A stretch of 64,000 nt of DNA from Pseudaquabacterium pictum (GCF_005403045.1 NZ_BJCL01000010.1:124001-188000), one strand, 5' to 3'. Shown: positions 8,480 to 17,714, numbered from the stretch's first letter. Numbers and translations are program-made. Notes: generated from the sequence alone by a model not told the origin.

Positions 8480-9457
8480 ATGCAGGCCTTCCGCGCCCCC
8501 TGGTGGCTGCCTGGCGGCCATGCGCAGACCATCTGGGCCGCCAAGCTGGCCCGCCACGCGCCTGCGCCGGGGCCTGCGCCGCGCTGGCGCCGCGAGCGCT
8601 GGACCACGCCCGACGCCGACTTCATCGAGGTCGACTTCCTCGACACCCCCGCGCCGGCCGGCACGCCGCTGCTGGTGCTGTTCCACGGGCTGGAGGGCTC
8701 GTCGGCCAGCCACTATGCCCAGGCCTTCGCGCGCTGGGCGGCGGCGGCGGGCTGGCGGATGGCCGTGCCGCACTTCCGCGGCTGCTCGGGCCCGCTGAAC
8801 CTGGCGCCGCGGGCCTACCACTCGGGCGACTTCGAGGAGATCGGCTGGATCCTCGGCCGCCTGCGGCTGCAGAGTCCGGGGCCGGTGCAGGCGGTGGGCA
8901 TCTCGCTGGGCGGCAATGCGCTGCTGCGCTGGGCGCAGGAGGCCGGCGACAGCGCTGCCGCGGTGGCCAGCGCGGTGGCGGCGGTGTGCTCGCCAGTGGA
9001 CCTGGCGGCCAGCGGCCAGGCCATCGGCCGTGGCTTCAACCGGCAGGTCTACACCCGCATGTTCCTGCAGACCATGAAGCCCAAGGCGCTGGCCAAGCTG
9101 GCCCAGCACCCGGGCCTGTTCAACCGCGAGGCCCTGCTGGCCGCCAGCGACCTGTACCAGTTCGACAACCTGTTCACCGCGCCGCTGCACGGCTTCCGCG
9201 ACACCGCCGACTACTGGGCCCGTGCCTCGGCCAAGCCGCACCTGGCGCGCATCCGCATCCCGGCGCTGGTGCTCAATGCGCTGAACGACCCGTTCGTGCC
9301 CGCGGCCAGCCTGCCGCGGCCTGGCGAGGTCGGGCGGCATGTGCAGTTGTGGCAGCCGCCGCACGGCGGCCATGTCGGCTTTCCGCAGGGGCGATTCCCG
9401 GCCCATGTGCACACGCTGCCGCAAGCCGTGGCAGGCTGGCTGGCCCAGCACCGCTGA
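8480..9457 (+). CDS. Alpha/beta hydrolase, YheT family
   Basis: This 325-residue alpha/beta hydrolase belongs to the YheT (AB_hydrolase_4) group, predicted esterases of unknown physiological substrate. The family opening PWWLPGGHAQTIW is present. The oxyanion region is LFHGLEGSS, the nucleophile is Ser 142 in GISLGG, a likely acid Asp lies in LNALNDPFVP, and the catalytic His 298 lies in HGGHVGF. A GTG start at 8465 is also possible; I preferred the ATG at 8480. A DUF gene begins 17 bases after the stop. Confidence 0.9.
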   Translation: MQAFRAPWWLPGGHAQTIWAAKLARHAPAPGPAPRWRRERWTTPDADFIEVDFLDTPAPAGTPLLVLFHGLEGSSASHYAQAFARWAAAAGWRMAVPHFRGCSGPLNLAPRAYHSGDFEEIGWILGRLRLQSPGPVQAVGISLGGNALLRWAQEAGDSAAAVASAVAAVCSPVDLAASGQAIGRGFNRQVYTRMFLQTMKPKALAKLAQHPGLFNREALLAASDLYQFDNLFTAPLHGFRDTADYWARASAKPHLARIRIPALVLNALNDPFVPAASLPRPGEVGRHVQLWQPPHGGHVGFPQGRFPAHVHTLPQAVAGWLAQHR

Positions 9458-9474
9458 TCCACCGGACCCGCACC

Positions 9475-10011
9475 ATGGACGCCATCGTCGAAGCCGCCCT
9501 GAAGAAATGGCCCAACGTGCCGCACTGCCACGGCTGGCTGGCGCTGGACGCGCGCGGCGACTGGTACATGCGCGACGACCGCATCCAGGCCGCCGGCCCG
9601 TTTCCGCAGGTCAAGGGCAGCCGCATCGACCACGACAAGCTCAAGGCCTTCATCGCCCGCAACTACCAGGCCGATGCCGACGGCTGCTGGCACTTCCAGA
9701 ACGGCCCGCAGCGCGTCTACGTGCAGCTGGAGGCCACGCCCTGGGTGTGGCGGGTGCAGTGGCCCGATGGCGATGTCGATGGCACGCCCTCGGTCACCAG
9801 CCACACCGGGTTGGCGGCGCAGGTGCAGGGCTGCTGGCTGGACGCTGAAGGCCGGCTCTACCTCAGCACCGATCTGGGTCTGGGCCTGGTGCACAGCCAG
9901 GACATGCTGGACGCTGCCCGTGCCATCGAGCAGGGCCTGTGGACACCGCAGCCGCTGGACGCGGCCGAGGCGCCGCGGCGCTTCGGCTTCGTGCGCGATC
10001 CGCGGCCCTGA
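9475..10011 (+). CDS. DUF2946-like conserved protein
   Basis: This 178-residue soluble protein contains the conserved pattern WPNVPHCHGWLALDARGDWYMRD near its start and CWHFQNGPQRVYV in the middle. I recall this from Betaproteobacterial proteins labelled DUF2946; that name is from memory and not certain. No catalytic motif, signal peptide or membrane helix is visible. It has many tryptophans and aspartates, typical of a small beta-rich protein. It follows the YheT-type hydrolase by 17 bases and ends before a strong stem-loop, so it is probably the last gene of the purU-led transcript. Confidence 0.75.
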   Translation: MDAIVEAALKKWPNVPHCHGWLALDARGDWYMRDDRIQAAGPFPQVKGSRIDHDKLKAFIARNYQADADGCWHFQNGPQRVYVQLEATPWVWRVQWPDGDVDGTPSVTSHTGLAAQVQGCWLDAEGRLYLSTDLGLGLVHSQDMLDAARAIEQGLWTPQPLDAAEAPRRFGFVRDPRP

Positions 10012-10039
10012 CCTCCAGCAACCAAGGCCGGAATGAAGA

Positions 10040-10059
10040 AAGCCGCCCGCAGGCGGCTT
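10040..10059. terminator. Bidirectional stem-loop terminator
   Basis: AAGCCGCC (10040-10047) pairs perfectly with GGCGGCTT (10052-10059) across the four-base loop CGCA. The A/T ends give a short A-run on one side and TT on the other. It lies between the convergent DUF gene and cytochrome gene, where a shared terminator is expected. Confidence 0.75.
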
Positions 10060-10082
10060 GCCAGCTCAGCGCGGGGCCGGTC

Positions 10083-10649
10083 TCACTTCGAAGCGGCGGC
10101 CTCGGGTGCAGACGCGGCAGACGCAGCGGCTGCGGCCGGCACGGCCGGCTCGGCGAACTTGGCGCCGGCCTGGTTGGCCAGATAGACCACGGCGCGGCCG
10201 ATCTCCAGGTCGCTGATTTCGCCACCACCCTGGGCGCCCATCGCGCCCTTGCCCTTGAGCGCCGAGGTCAGCAGCGCGTCGTAGCCGGTCTTGATGCGTG
10301 CGCCCCAGGCAGCGGCATCGCCCAGCTTGGGCGCGCCGGCGGCTCCGGACGCATGGCAGGCCGCGCACTGCGCGGTGTAGACCTGCTCGCCGGTCTTCAG
10401 CACCACCGGCGCCGAGGCGTCCTTCAGCACGATCGAGCCCACCGGCTGCAGCCGGCGTGCGACGGCCTCGGCCGTCATGCTGTCGCTGCCCGCGCCCGAC
10501 TTGCTGCCGAAATCGACGAAGTTGGCCAGCATGATGATCACGACGATGGGCACGACAAACGACGCCACCACGGCCCCGATCAGTTGCTGGGGCGTGCGGA
10601 TCGGGCCTTCGTGGTTGGCTTCGTGCTCGGGATGCTGGGCGTCGCTCAT
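10083..10649 (-). CDS. Membrane-anchored cytochrome c5-like protein
   Basis: This 188-residue c-type cytochrome has one N-terminal membrane anchor (about residues 22-46, IGAVVASFVVPIVVIIMLANF) and a single heme site CAACH at 95-99 facing the periplasm. Downstream, GAMGAQGGGEISDLEIGRAVVYLAN supplies the likely methionine ligand, as in cytochrome c5 (CycB) proteins. The C-terminus is an Ala/Pro-rich tail. It probably passes electrons between the bc1 complex and a terminal oxidase. I chose the ATG at 10649 because GAGGACCCC precedes it; an earlier ATG at 10691 lacks a ribosome site. Confidence 0.9.
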   Translation of the reverse strand: MSDAQHPEHEANHEGPIRTPQQLIGAVVASFVVPIVVIIMLANFVDFGSKSGAGSDSMTAEAVARRLQPVGSIVLKDASAPVVLKTGEQVYTAQCAACHASGAAGAPKLGDAAAWGARIKTGYDALLTSALKGKGAMGAQGGGEISDLEIGRAVVYLANQAGAKFAEPAVPAAAAASAASAPEAAASK

Positions 10650-10788
10650 GGGGTCCTCGGATGGGGCGCGGTTCTCGTGGGTCTGCAGCACCGGGGCGGG
10701 CTGGCAGGCTTGATCAGCCGCAAGTGACCCCAGGCAAAACCGGTCGATTATAGGGTGGGGTCCCGTCGCTCCATGCCAGGCTGTGGCA

Positions 10789-10794
10789 TAGAAT
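10789..10794 (+). promoter_or_regulatory. Possible -10 element of the tRNA-Arg gene
   Basis: TAGAAT lies 21 bases before the mature tRNA 5' end and differs from TATAAT at one position. The -35 region 17 bases upstream (TCGCTC) is poor, so the call is tentative. Confidence 0.3.
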
Positions 10795-10814
10795 GACGGG
10801 CTGTCATCCCCGCT

Positions 10815-10889
10815 GCGACCGTGGTGAAGTGGATATCATTGGGCCCTCCGAAGGCTTAGTCGCAAGTTCGATTCTTGCCGGTCGCACCA
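10815..10889 (+). tRNA. tRNA-Arg (anticodon CCG)
   Basis: The sequence folds into a complete 75-base cloverleaf. The acceptor stem is GCGACCG paired with CGGTCGC, and the D stem GTGA pairs with TCAT including one G-T pair. The anticodon stem GGGCC pairs with GGCTT, with loop CTCCGAA giving anticodon CCG. There is a four-base variable loop, a T stem GCAAG paired with CTTGC, and loop TTCGATT. The discriminator A and the CCA end are encoded. It decodes CGG arginine codons. It lies on the plus strand between the cytochrome gene and the end of the minus-strand catabolic operon. Confidence 0.95.
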
Positions 10890-10933
10890 GCCTGGCGCCT
10901 GTTCTGGCAGCCGGCACGCAAGCCCCGCCAGGC
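10890..10933. terminator. Stem-loop after tRNA-Arg and SDR gene
   Basis: GCCTGGCG (10890-10897) pairs perfectly with CGCCAGGC (10926-10933). It starts right after the tRNA CCA and ends three bases before the stop of the convergent SDR gene. The 28-base loop is large and there is no T-run, so it is a moderate terminator candidate. Confidence 0.4.
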
Positions 10934-10935
10934 AC

Positions 10936-11706
10936 TCAGCCGGCCGTCATTCCACCATCGACCGAATACCGCCCGCCGGTGCAGTAGCGGCTGTCGTCGC
11001 TGGCCAGGAACAGCGCGGTGGCGGCCACTTCCTCGGGCGTGCCGTAGCGGCCGGACGGGATGCGGGTGGTGATCATCTGCTTGGCGGCGGCCTCGGCGCC
11101 GGGCGCGCGGCCATGCTCGATGGCGCGCATCATGCGGGTCTCGATCGGCGACGGATGGATGGTGTTGATGCGCACGCCGCTGCTGCCCGCCTCGAGCACG
11201 GCCGAGCGCATCAGCCCCACCACCGCATGCTTGCTGGCGGCATAGGGCGCCAGGTGGGCGCCGCCCTTGAAGCCGGCCACCGACGAGGTGATCAGGATGC
11301 TGCCGCCGCCCTGGCGCTGCAGGATCGGCAGGGCGTGCTTCAGGCCCAGGAACACGCCGCGCACATTGACGGCCATCACCCGGTCGAAATCCTCCACCGG
11401 CATCTCGCTGAGCGGCGCCACGCGGCCTTCGGTGCCGGCGTTGCAGAACAGCACGTCCAGCCGGCCGTGGCGGGCCACGGTGTCGTGCAGCGCGGCGCGC
11501 ATCTGCGCCTCGTCGCTGACGTCGGCCACCTGGCTGCCGACGGCCGCGCTGCCGATCCCGTCCACCGCGGCGCGCAACTGCGCCGCGTCCAGATCGACCA
11601 GCACCACCGTCGCGCCCTCGGCCGCAAACAGCCGGCCGGTGGCCAGGCCGATGCCACCGCTGCCGCCGGTGATGACGGCGACCTTGCCTGCCAGACGGCC
11701 AGCCAC
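10936..11706 (-). CDS. Short-chain dehydrogenase/reductase
   Basis: This classical SDR of 256 residues is an NAD(P)-dependent alcohol/ketone oxidoreductase, probably acting on a hydroxyacyl or cyclic intermediate of the operon. The nucleotide-binding TGGSGGIG is at 13-20 and an acidic Asp ends the second strand (VLVDLD), favouring NAD. NAG is at 89-91, and the catalytic Ser 141/142, Tyr 155 and Lys 159 are present. The C-terminus GRYSVDGGMTAG is typical. No ATG fits. A GTG at 11706 has GAGG about ten bases upstream; a TTG at 11712 overlapping the thiolase stop is possible but sits too close to it. It is the last gene of the BVMO operon. Confidence 0.9.
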   Translation of the reverse strand: MAGRLAGKVAVITGGSGGIGLATGRLFAAEGATVVLVDLDAAQLRAAVDGIGSAAVGSQVADVSDEAQMRAALHDTVARHGRLDVLFCNAGTEGRVAPLSEMPVEDFDRVMAVNVRGVFLGLKHALPILQRQGGGSILITSSVAGFKGGAHLAPYAASKHAVVGLMRSAVLEAGSSGVRINTIHPSPIETRMMRAIEHGRAPGAEAAAKQMITTRIPSGRYGTPEEVAATALFLASDDSRYCTGGRYSVDGGMTAG

Positions 11707-11708
11707 GG

Positions 11709-12869
11709 TCAATACACCTCGAACAAACCGGCGCCGCCCATGCCGCCGCCGATGCACATCGACACCACCACATGCTTGGCGCCGCGGCGCTTGCCTTCCA
11801 TCAGCACATGGCCGGCCAGGCGCGCGCCGGTCATGCCGAAGGGGTGGCCGATGGCGATGGAGCCGCCGTTGACGTTGTACTTCTCGGGGTCGATGCCCAG
11901 CTTGTCGCGGCTGTAAAGGCACTGGCTGGCGAAGGCCTCGTTCAGTTCCCACAGGTCGATGTCGCCGATCTTTAGGCCATGGCGCGCCAGCAGCTTGGGG
12001 ATGGCGAAGACCGGGCCGATGCCCATTTCATCCGGCTGGCAGCCGGCCACCGCCCAGCCCTTGAAGGCGCCCAGCGGCTGCAGGCCGCGCCGCTCGGCGT
12101 CCTTCGCTTCCATCAGCACCACGGCGGCGGCGCCGTCGCTCAGCTGGCTGGCGTTGCCGGCGGTCACCCACTTGCCCGGGCCCTTGACCGGCTGCAGCTT
12201 GGCCAGGCCTTCCAGCGTGGTGTCGGGGCGGTTGCACTCGTCGCGGTCGACCGTCACCTCGCGCAGCGTCTCGGCGCCGGTGGCCTTGTCGACCACCTTC
12301 ATCACCGTCTTGACCGGGATGATCTCGTCCTTGAACTTGCCGGCCTCCTGCGCGGCGGCCATCAGCCGCTGCGAGCGCAGCGAATACTCGTCCTGGTATT
12401 CGCGGCTCAGGCCGTAGCGCTCGGCCACGATGTCGGCGGTGTCGATCATCGGCATCCAGAACGCGGGCAGCAGCTCGGTCAGCCTGTCGTCCTTGCCGCC
12501 GCCGCCACCGCCCTGGAAGGTGATGCTGTCGACCCCGCCGCCCACCATCACGCTGGCGCCGTCGTGCACGATGTGCTGCGCGGCCACGGCGATGGCGTTC
12601 AGGCCCGACGAGCAGGCGCGGTGGATGGTGGCGCCCGCCGTGGTGACCGGCAGGCCGGCCAGCATGGCGGCGGCGCGGGCCACGTTGCCGTGGGCGGCCA
12701 CCTGGCCAGCCACCACGTCTTCCACCTCGGCCGGGTCGACGCCGCTGCGCTGCACCGCATGCTGGATGGCATGACCCAGCATCGTCATGCTGGACGTGTT
12801 GTTGAAACCGCCACGGCCGGCCTTGGCCAGGCCGGTGCGGGCATAGGAGACGATGACGGCCTGGCGCAT
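11709..12869 (-). CDS. Acetyl-CoA C-acyltransferase (thiolase)
   Basis: This type-II thiolase of 386 residues cleaves 3-oxoacyl-CoA with CoA, giving acetyl-CoA and a shortened acyl-CoA. The nucleophilic Cys 86 lies in HRACSSG, the His 342 block is [16 protein letters not shown], and the second Cys 372 lies in [12 protein letters not shown]. All catalytic residues are present. A run of six glycines (120-125) extends the loop after the first active-site segment. I chose the ATG at 12869; an upstream ATG at 12917 would add 16 residues before the family start. Its product likely feeds central metabolism as the last carbon-cleaving step of the operon. Confidence 0.94.
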   Translation of the reverse strand: MRQAVIVSYARTGLAKAGRGGFNNTSSMTMLGHAIQHAVQRSGVDPAEVEDVVAGQVAAHGNVARAAAMLAGLPVTTAGATIHRACSSGLNAIAVAAQHIVHDGASVMVGGGVDSITFQGGGGGGKDDRLTELLPAFWMPMIDTADIVAERYGLSREYQDEYSLRSQRLMAAAQEAGKFKDEIIPVKTVMKVVDKATGAETLREVTVDRDECNRPDTTLEGLAKLQPVKGPGKWVTAGNASQLSDGAAAVVLMEAKDAERRGLQPLGAFKGWAVAGCQPDEMGIGPVFAIPKLLARHGLKIGDIDLWELNEAFASQCLYSRDKLGIDPEKYNVNGGSIAIGHPFGMTGARLAGHVLMEGKRRGAKHVVVSMCIGGGMGGAGLFEVY

Positions 12870-12951
12870 GGTGGGTGCCTCTCGGATCAGGGTGGATGGA
12901 GCAGGCCAGTCTTCCACAGCGCCGGGGCCAGGCGCGTCACACGCGCTACAA

Positions 12952-14052
12952 CTACAGCCGGCCCTTGCCCAGGTCCAGGAAGCCGCGCGCCAGGTTCACC
13001 TGCAGCACATCGGTCTCGCCCTCGGCCAGGCGCAGCGCACGCAGCCGGCGCAGTGCGGCTTCCAGCGGATGGCCGGTGACCAGCGCCTCGCCGCCCACCA
13101 GCTGGATGGCCTGGTCAACCAGCTGGCCGGCCGTCTCGGTGGCGATCACCTTGGCGGCGATGCTCTCGTTGACCGCATCCTGGCCGCTGTCATGCAGCCG
13201 GGCGGCGCGGTAGACCGCCGCGCGCGCCGCGTAGGCCTGGATGCGCATCGCGCCGTAGCGCTGGCGCAGGCGCTCGCTCTGCGCGCGCGGGCCGCCGCGG
13301 CGATCGCGTTGCAGGTCGGCGCCGACGAAGTCCACCGCCCACAGCGCCGTGCCCAGCGCATCGGCGGCCACCAGCCGGCGCACGGCGCTGATGCGGGCCA
13401 GCGCCTGGCTGCGGCCGGCGCCGGGAGCGCCCATCGCGTGGCTGCGCGGCACGCACACGGCATCGAAGCAGAAGGCGGCATGGGTGCTGCCGTCCAGCGA
13501 GCTGAAGTGCCGGTCGATGGCCACGCCGGGCAGCGTGGTGTCGATCACCACCATCGCCGGGCCCTGGCCGTCGACCTCCACCAGGGCGACGAGGAAGTCG
13601 GCCTCGGCGCCGCCGGTGACATAGCTCTTGCGGCCAGTGACGACGAGGTGATCGCCGTCGACCGCCGCCCAGGTGGGCCGCGGCGCGTCCGACGGCTCGG
13701 TGAAGGCGAAGCCGCCGCGCCGCTCGCCAGCCAGCATCGGCAGCAGGTGCGTGGTGCGCAGCGGCTCGGCCACGCCGGCCAGCAAGCCGGCATCGGGGCC
13801 GAACAGGCCGTGCAGATGGCCCACGCCGTGGCGGGCCAGGGTCTCGCGCGCGACCAGCAGCGTCAGCGCGGGCGTCGCTGCATCTTGCGTCAGGCCGAAC
13901 AGGCCGGCCTGCTTGGCGAGGGCGCGCACCTGGGCGTTGCGGTCGGTGGGCGCCAGGGCGGCATCGTCGCGCAGCGCCGCCAGCGGACCCTGGGCCAGCG
14001 CCGCCACACGGTCGTGCAGGGCGGTCAGTTCATCGCTGAGGAAGTCGGGCAT
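12952..14052 (-). CDS. Acyl-CoA dehydrogenase family protein
   Basis: This 366-residue FAD-dependent acyl-CoA dehydrogenase homologue would introduce a 2,3 double bond into an acyl-CoA. The family segment is [16 protein letters not shown], where the usual AGSD is replaced by DAPR. The C-terminal [16 protein letters not shown] corresponds to the YEGTxEI region that carries the catalytic glutamate. The protein is shorter and more divergent than beta-oxidation enzymes (about 380-390), so the substrate may be bulky. Its ATG at 14052 shares one base with the stop of the enoyl-CoA hydratase gene, so the two are translationally coupled. An 81-base gap follows before the thiolase. Confidence 0.88.
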   Translation of the reverse strand: MPDFLSDELTALHDRVAALAQGPLAALRDDAALAPTDRNAQVRALAKQAGLFGLTQDAATPALTLLVARETLARHGVGHLHGLFGPDAGLLAGVAEPLRTTHLLPMLAGERRGGFAFTEPSDAPRPTWAAVDGDHLVVTGRKSYVTGGAEADFLVALVEVDGQGPAMVVIDTTLPGVAIDRHFSSLDGSTHAAFCFDAVCVPRSHAMGAPGAGRSQALARISAVRRLVAADALGTALWAVDFVGADLQRDRRGGPRAQSERLRQRYGAMRIQAYAARAAVYRAARLHDSGQDAVNESIAAKVIATETAGQLVDQAIQLVGGEALVTGHPLEAALRRLRALRLAEGETDVLQVNLARGFLDLGKGRL

Positions 14053-14885
14053 CAGCGCTTCACCGCAGCCGGTACACCACCCGGATCGACGACCGTGCCG
14101 AACACCTCCTTGTTGTGCGCGTGGCACAGGTGGTGCAGGCCGAAGGCGGCGTCAATGGCACTCTGCTGACCCATGATGTCCAGCGTCTGGTTGACCGCCT
14201 GCTTGGCCATCGCCAGCGCGAAGGCCGGCTTGGCGGCGATGCGGCCGGCCATCGCCAGCACGCTGGATTCCAGCTCGGCCCGCGGTACCACCTGGTTGAC
14301 CATGCCCAGGCGGTGCGCCTCCTGCGCACTCCAGTTGTCGGCGGTGAAGAGGAATTCCTTGGCCTTGCGCGCGCCCAGCTCCCAGGGGTGGACGAACCAC
14401 TCGACGCCCAGCACGCCCATCGTCACCACCGGGTCGCAGAACAGCGCGTCGTCGCTGGCGATGATGATGTCGCAGGCCCAGGCCAGCATCAGCCCGCCGG
14501 CGATGCAGCGGCCCTGCACCGCGGCAATGGTCGGCTTGGGCAGGTTGCGCCAGCGGCGGGTGTTCTGCAGATAAATCTCTTGCTCGCGGGCGAAGCGGCC
14601 GTGTGCGCCGGGCTGGGCGAAGCCGCCCCAGTTGGACACGACGGGTTGCTGGCCGAGCACCACGCCGCCGTCGCCGCGCAGATCATGCCCGGACGAGAAA
14701 TGCGGATCAGCCGCGGCCAGCACGATGACCTTGATGCTGTCATCGGCCACCGCGCGGTCGAAGGCCGCGTTCAGGTCGTAGCCCATCTGCAGGTTCTGCG
14801 CATTGCGCGCGGCGGGCCGGTTCATCACGATGCGGGCCACGCCGGGCGCGGGCTGCTCGTAGATCAGGGTCTCGAAGTCGCTCAT
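14052..14885 (-). CDS. Enoyl-CoA hydratase/isomerase family protein
   Basis: This 277-residue crotonase-fold protein should add water across an enoyl-CoA double bond. The oxyanion-hole segments are visible: HFSSGHDLRGD near the N-terminus and AAVQGRCIAGGLMLAWACDI in the middle. The position of the second catalytic glutamate (usual GxxPxxG region) reads VVTMGVLGVEWFVHPWELG, so the catalytic residues may differ from typical hydratases. The ATG at 14885 precedes the fold start; the open frame extends to 14945. It overlaps the acyl-CoA dehydrogenase start by one base and is preceded by the CoA ligase gene. Confidence 0.9.
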   Translation of the reverse strand: MSDFETLIYEQPAPGVARIVMNRPAARNAQNLQMGYDLNAAFDRAVADDSIKVIVLAAADPHFSSGHDLRGDGGVVLGQQPVVSNWGGFAQPGAHGRFAREQEIYLQNTRRWRNLPKPTIAAVQGRCIAGGLMLAWACDIIIASDDALFCDPVVTMGVLGVEWFVHPWELGARKAKEFLFTADNWSAQEAHRLGMVNQVVPRAELESSVLAMAGRIAAKPAFALAMAKQAVNQTLDIMGQQSAIDAAFGLHHLCHAHNKEVFGTVVDPGGVPAAVKR

Positions 14886-14907
14886 CGTGTCCGTCTCCTG
14901 AAAGCCA

Positions 14908-16746
14908 TCAGACCACCACCACGCCGTCGCCCGGCGGGTCGGCATACAGCGCGGCCACCTGCGTGGCGCGGCGCTCCAGCGTGGCGCGCTGGTTCACATA
15001 GCCCTTGTCGGTGATCTCGCCGGCGTCGATGGACGGCGGCTCGGCCAGCAGCAGGAAGCGGCCGATGCGCCGCGACGAGCCGCCAGCCTGGGCATTGAAG
15101 CCGGCCAGCCGGTCGGCCAGCACCGCGCGCAGCTTCGCCAGCGCATCGCCGGGCCGGCCGTCGCCATCCAGCAGCTTCAGGCCCGCCGCCGACGGCCACA
15201 GCAGCGCGCCAGCAAACGGCTTGTCCTGGCCGGTCACCACCGCATCCATCAGGTAGGGGCTGCAGGCGGCCACGATGTCGGGCCGCAGCGTGCCCACGCT
15301 GACCCAGGTGCCGCTGTCGAGCTTGAAGTCCTCGGTCACCCGGCCGTCGAACACCAGGCCTTGCGCGGGGTCGCTGTCGTCGATGAAGCGGGCGGCATCG
15401 CCCAGCTTGTAGAAGCCCTCGTCGTCGAAGGCGGCGGCGGTGCGTTCGGGGTCACGCAGGTAGCCGCTGGTCACCGTGGGGCCCTGCACCCGCACTTCGA
15501 ACTTGCTGCCGTTGGGCACCAGCTTGATCGTCATGCCCGGCACCGGCAGGCCGACCAGGCCCACCCGCTCGGTGGCCCAGTGCGTCACTGTCACGCCCTG
15601 GGTCTCTGTCGCACCGTACATCGTGGTCAGCGCGATGCGCTGGCCGGTCTCGGCGATCGCCAGGGCCTGCAGCCGGTCGTAGACATCGTTGCTCAGCGTG
15701 GCGCCGCCGTAGCCCATCGAGCGCAGGTTCCTGAAGAAGCTGCGGCGCAGTTCCACATCGCGCTCCATCGCGTCGGCCAGCATGCCGAAGGCGATGGGCG
15801 CCGAGCCGAAGGCAGTGGGCGAGACCTCGCGCAGGTTGCGGATCGTCGTCTCGAACTGGCCGGGGATCGGCTTGCCCTCGCACAGGTGCACCGTGGCGCC
15901 GTTCCACAGCACGCTGTTGAAGCCGATGTTGCCGGCGCTGATGTGGCTCCAGGGCATCCACTCCAGGCTCTGCGGGATGAGGCCCGGCTCGGGCGGCTCG
16001 GCGCGCAGGCCTTCCTGGCCGGCGATGGTGGCACTCATCATGCCGAATGTCTGCGGCACGCCCTTGGGCAGGCCGGTCGATCCGCTGGTGAACAGCACCT
16101 TGGCCACCGTGGCCGGGCCCAGCGTGTCGCGTGCGGCGACCACGGCGGCGGTGGGCCGGGTGGCCAGCAGGTCGGCAAACGGCACGGCGCCATCACCTGC
16201 GCCATCCACCGTCACCAGCGCCAGGCCGGGGTGGGCGGCGCGCAGCACTGCCAGCGCGCGGGCAAACGGCGCGCCCTCCTGCGCAAAGACCACCTTGGGC
16301 TGCACCACCGCCGCGCAGTGGCGCAGCCGGGCATGGTCGGTCGACAGCAGCGAGGTGGCCGGGCTGATCGGCGCGATTGGCACGCCGGCGGTGTAGCAGC
16401 CCAGGGTCAGCAGCGCATGCTCGATGCTGTTGGCCGACAGCACCAGCACGCTGTCGGCGGCGGTCAGGCCCTGGTCGAGCAGCCATTGGGCGATGGACTC
16501 GGCCGCGGCCAGCGCCTGGCCGTAGGTCACCTGGCGCCAGGGGCCGTGGCCGGGGGCACGCTGCTTCATCCATGGCCGCTCGGGGTGCTGGACGGCGCGC
16601 GTCTGCAGCAGATGGGCGATGCTGCGCGGGCTGGACCCGGGCGCATGGCGCGAGCGCAGCAGGATGCTGCCGTCGGCGCGCCGCTGCACGTCGACCGCCG
16701 GCGGCTTGAGCGGCAGAGGCTTGAACGGGGGCAACGGTGCACGCAT
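14908..16746 (-). CDS. Feruloyl-CoA synthase-like acyl-CoA ligase
   Basis: This 612-residue ANL-superfamily ligase activates a carboxylic acid to its CoA thioester with ATP. The AMP-binding signature LFTSGSTGLPKGVPQTF is intact. The later motifs TTMYGATETQG and DEGFYKLGDAARFID are present, with a C-terminal DGRVTEDFKLDSGTWVSVG as in feruloyl-CoA synthases. The N-terminus (PPFKPLPLKPPAVDVQRRADGS) also matches that subgroup. True specificity for ferulate is not proven: an aryl or alicyclic acid would fit. The ATG at 16746 shares one base with the stop of the upstream hydrolase gene. Confidence 0.88.
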   Translation of the reverse strand: MRAPLPPFKPLPLKPPAVDVQRRADGSILLRSRHAPGSSPRSIAHLLQTRAVQHPERPWMKQRAPGHGPWRQVTYGQALAAAESIAQWLLDQGLTAADSVLVLSANSIEHALLTLGCYTAGVPIAPISPATSLLSTDHARLRHCAAVVQPKVVFAQEGAPFARALAVLRAAHPGLALVTVDGAGDGAVPFADLLATRPTAAVVAARDTLGPATVAKVLFTSGSTGLPKGVPQTFGMMSATIAGQEGLRAEPPEPGLIPQSLEWMPWSHISAGNIGFNSVLWNGATVHLCEGKPIPGQFETTIRNLREVSPTAFGSAPIAFGMLADAMERDVELRRSFFRNLRSMGYGGATLSNDVYDRLQALAIAETGQRIALTTMYGATETQGVTVTHWATERVGLVGLPVPGMTIKLVPNGSKFEVRVQGPTVTSGYLRDPERTAAAFDDEGFYKLGDAARFIDDSDPAQGLVFDGRVTEDFKLDSGTWVSVGTLRPDIVAACSPYLMDAVVTGQDKPFAGALLWPSAAGLKLLDGDGRPGDALAKLRAVLADRLAGFNAQAGGSSRRIGRFLLLAEPPSIDAGEITDKGYVNQRATLERRATQVAALYADPPGDGVVVV

Positions 16747-17708
16747 CACAGTCCTTTCAGCCAGGGCAGCAGCAGGGCGTTGACGGCGGCGGGCGCTTCC
16801 TGCTGCGTCCAGTGCCCGATGCCGGGCAGCATGTGGGCACCGCGCAGGCCGGGCAGGTGCGGCGCCATCAGCTCCTCGGGCTTCACGCCGGGCAGCATGC
16901 GCAGCGCCAGGTCGCGATCACCGCCGATGAACAGCGCGGGTTGGGTGATCTGCCGGCCGGCAAACTGCTGCTGCCAGGCGAAATCCCGGTCGTGGTTGCG
17001 GTAGCGGTTCAGCGGGCCGCGGAAGCCGGAGGCGGTGAACTCGGCGACGAAGTGGTCTTCATCGGCCTGCGTCCACCAGGCCGGAAAGGGCTGCGGATCG
17101 GGCAGGCCGTCCAGCAGCCTGGCGCCATGCGGCTTGTTCTTCGGCCAGGTGCCGTCGGGTGCGTCGCCGCTGATGGCGTAGACGAACTTGCGCAGGCTGG
17201 CGCGCACATCGGCTTCCAGCTCGGCCTCGGCCACACCTTCGTCCTGGAAGTAGACCTGGTAGAAGAACCGGCCCTTGGCGGTGAAGGCGGCGCGGATGGG
17301 TTCGAGGAACGGCACCTTGGCGATGCCGGTCCAGGGCACCGACAGTCCGGCCACCGCCCGCACCTGCTGCGGATGGGCCAGCGCGGTGTTCCAGACGATG
17401 GGCGCGCCCCAGTCGTGGCCGACCAGGATGGCCGGCGCACCCGGCTGCAGGTGGGCGGCGGCGCCGGCGATGTCGGCGGTGATCGCCTCCAGGCTGTAGT
17501 CGGCCACGGCAGGCGGCTTGTCCGATCCGCCGTAGCCGCGCACATCCACCGCGCAGGCGGTGAAGCCGGCCTCGGCGATCGGCCCCAGCTGGTGGCGCCA
17601 GCTGGACCAGCCTTCCGGGAAGCCATGCACCAGCAGCACCAGCGGCCCGCTGCCCTGCACCGCAGCGCGCAGGGCGATGCCGTTGGTCGGGATGCTGATG
17701 AACCGCAT
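16746..17708 (-). CDS. Epoxide-hydrolase-like alpha/beta hydrolase
   Basis: This 320-residue alpha/beta hydrolase has the epoxide hydrolase/dehalogenase layout: HGFPEGWSSWRHQ (oxyanion region), the nucleophilic Asp 99 in GHDWGAP, and a C-terminal catalytic His in GIGHWTQQE. An aspartate nucleophile argues for epoxide or haloalkane hydrolysis rather than plain ester cleavage. In this operon it sits between the Baeyer-Villiger monooxygenase and the CoA ligase, where either ester/lactone opening or epoxide hydration could be needed. It starts six bases after the monooxygenase stop and overlaps the ligase start by one base. Confidence 0.88.
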   Translation of the reverse strand: MRFISIPTNGIALRAAVQGSGPLVLLVHGFPEGWSSWRHQLGPIAEAGFTACAVDVRGYGGSDKPPAVADYSLEAITADIAGAAAHLQPGAPAILVGHDWGAPIVWNTALAHPQQVRAVAGLSVPWTGIAKVPFLEPIRAAFTAKGRFFYQVYFQDEGVAEAELEADVRASLRKFVYAISGDAPDGTWPKNKPHGARLLDGLPDPQPFPAWWTQADEDHFVAEFTASGFRGPLNRYRNHDRDFAWQQQFAGRQITQPALFIGGDRDLALRMLPGVKPEELMAPHLPGLRGAHMLPGIGHWTQQEAPAAVNALLLPWLKGL

Positions 17709-17714
17709 GGCCGC

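Noticed and set aside
10793-10987. A 64-residue protein over the tRNA
   Set aside because: It lies across the tRNA-Arg cloverleaf and has no protein-like features.
12870-12951. A promoter inside the catabolic operon
   Set aside because: The 82-base gap before the thiolase gene has no convincing -10/-35 pair; the genes are treated as one operon.
14908-16746. Definite assignment as ferulate-specific CoA synthase
   Set aside because: Subgroup motifs fit, but no vanillin-pathway genes (for example vdh, or a feruloyl-CoA hydratase/lyase of the ech type) flank it, so specificity is left open.
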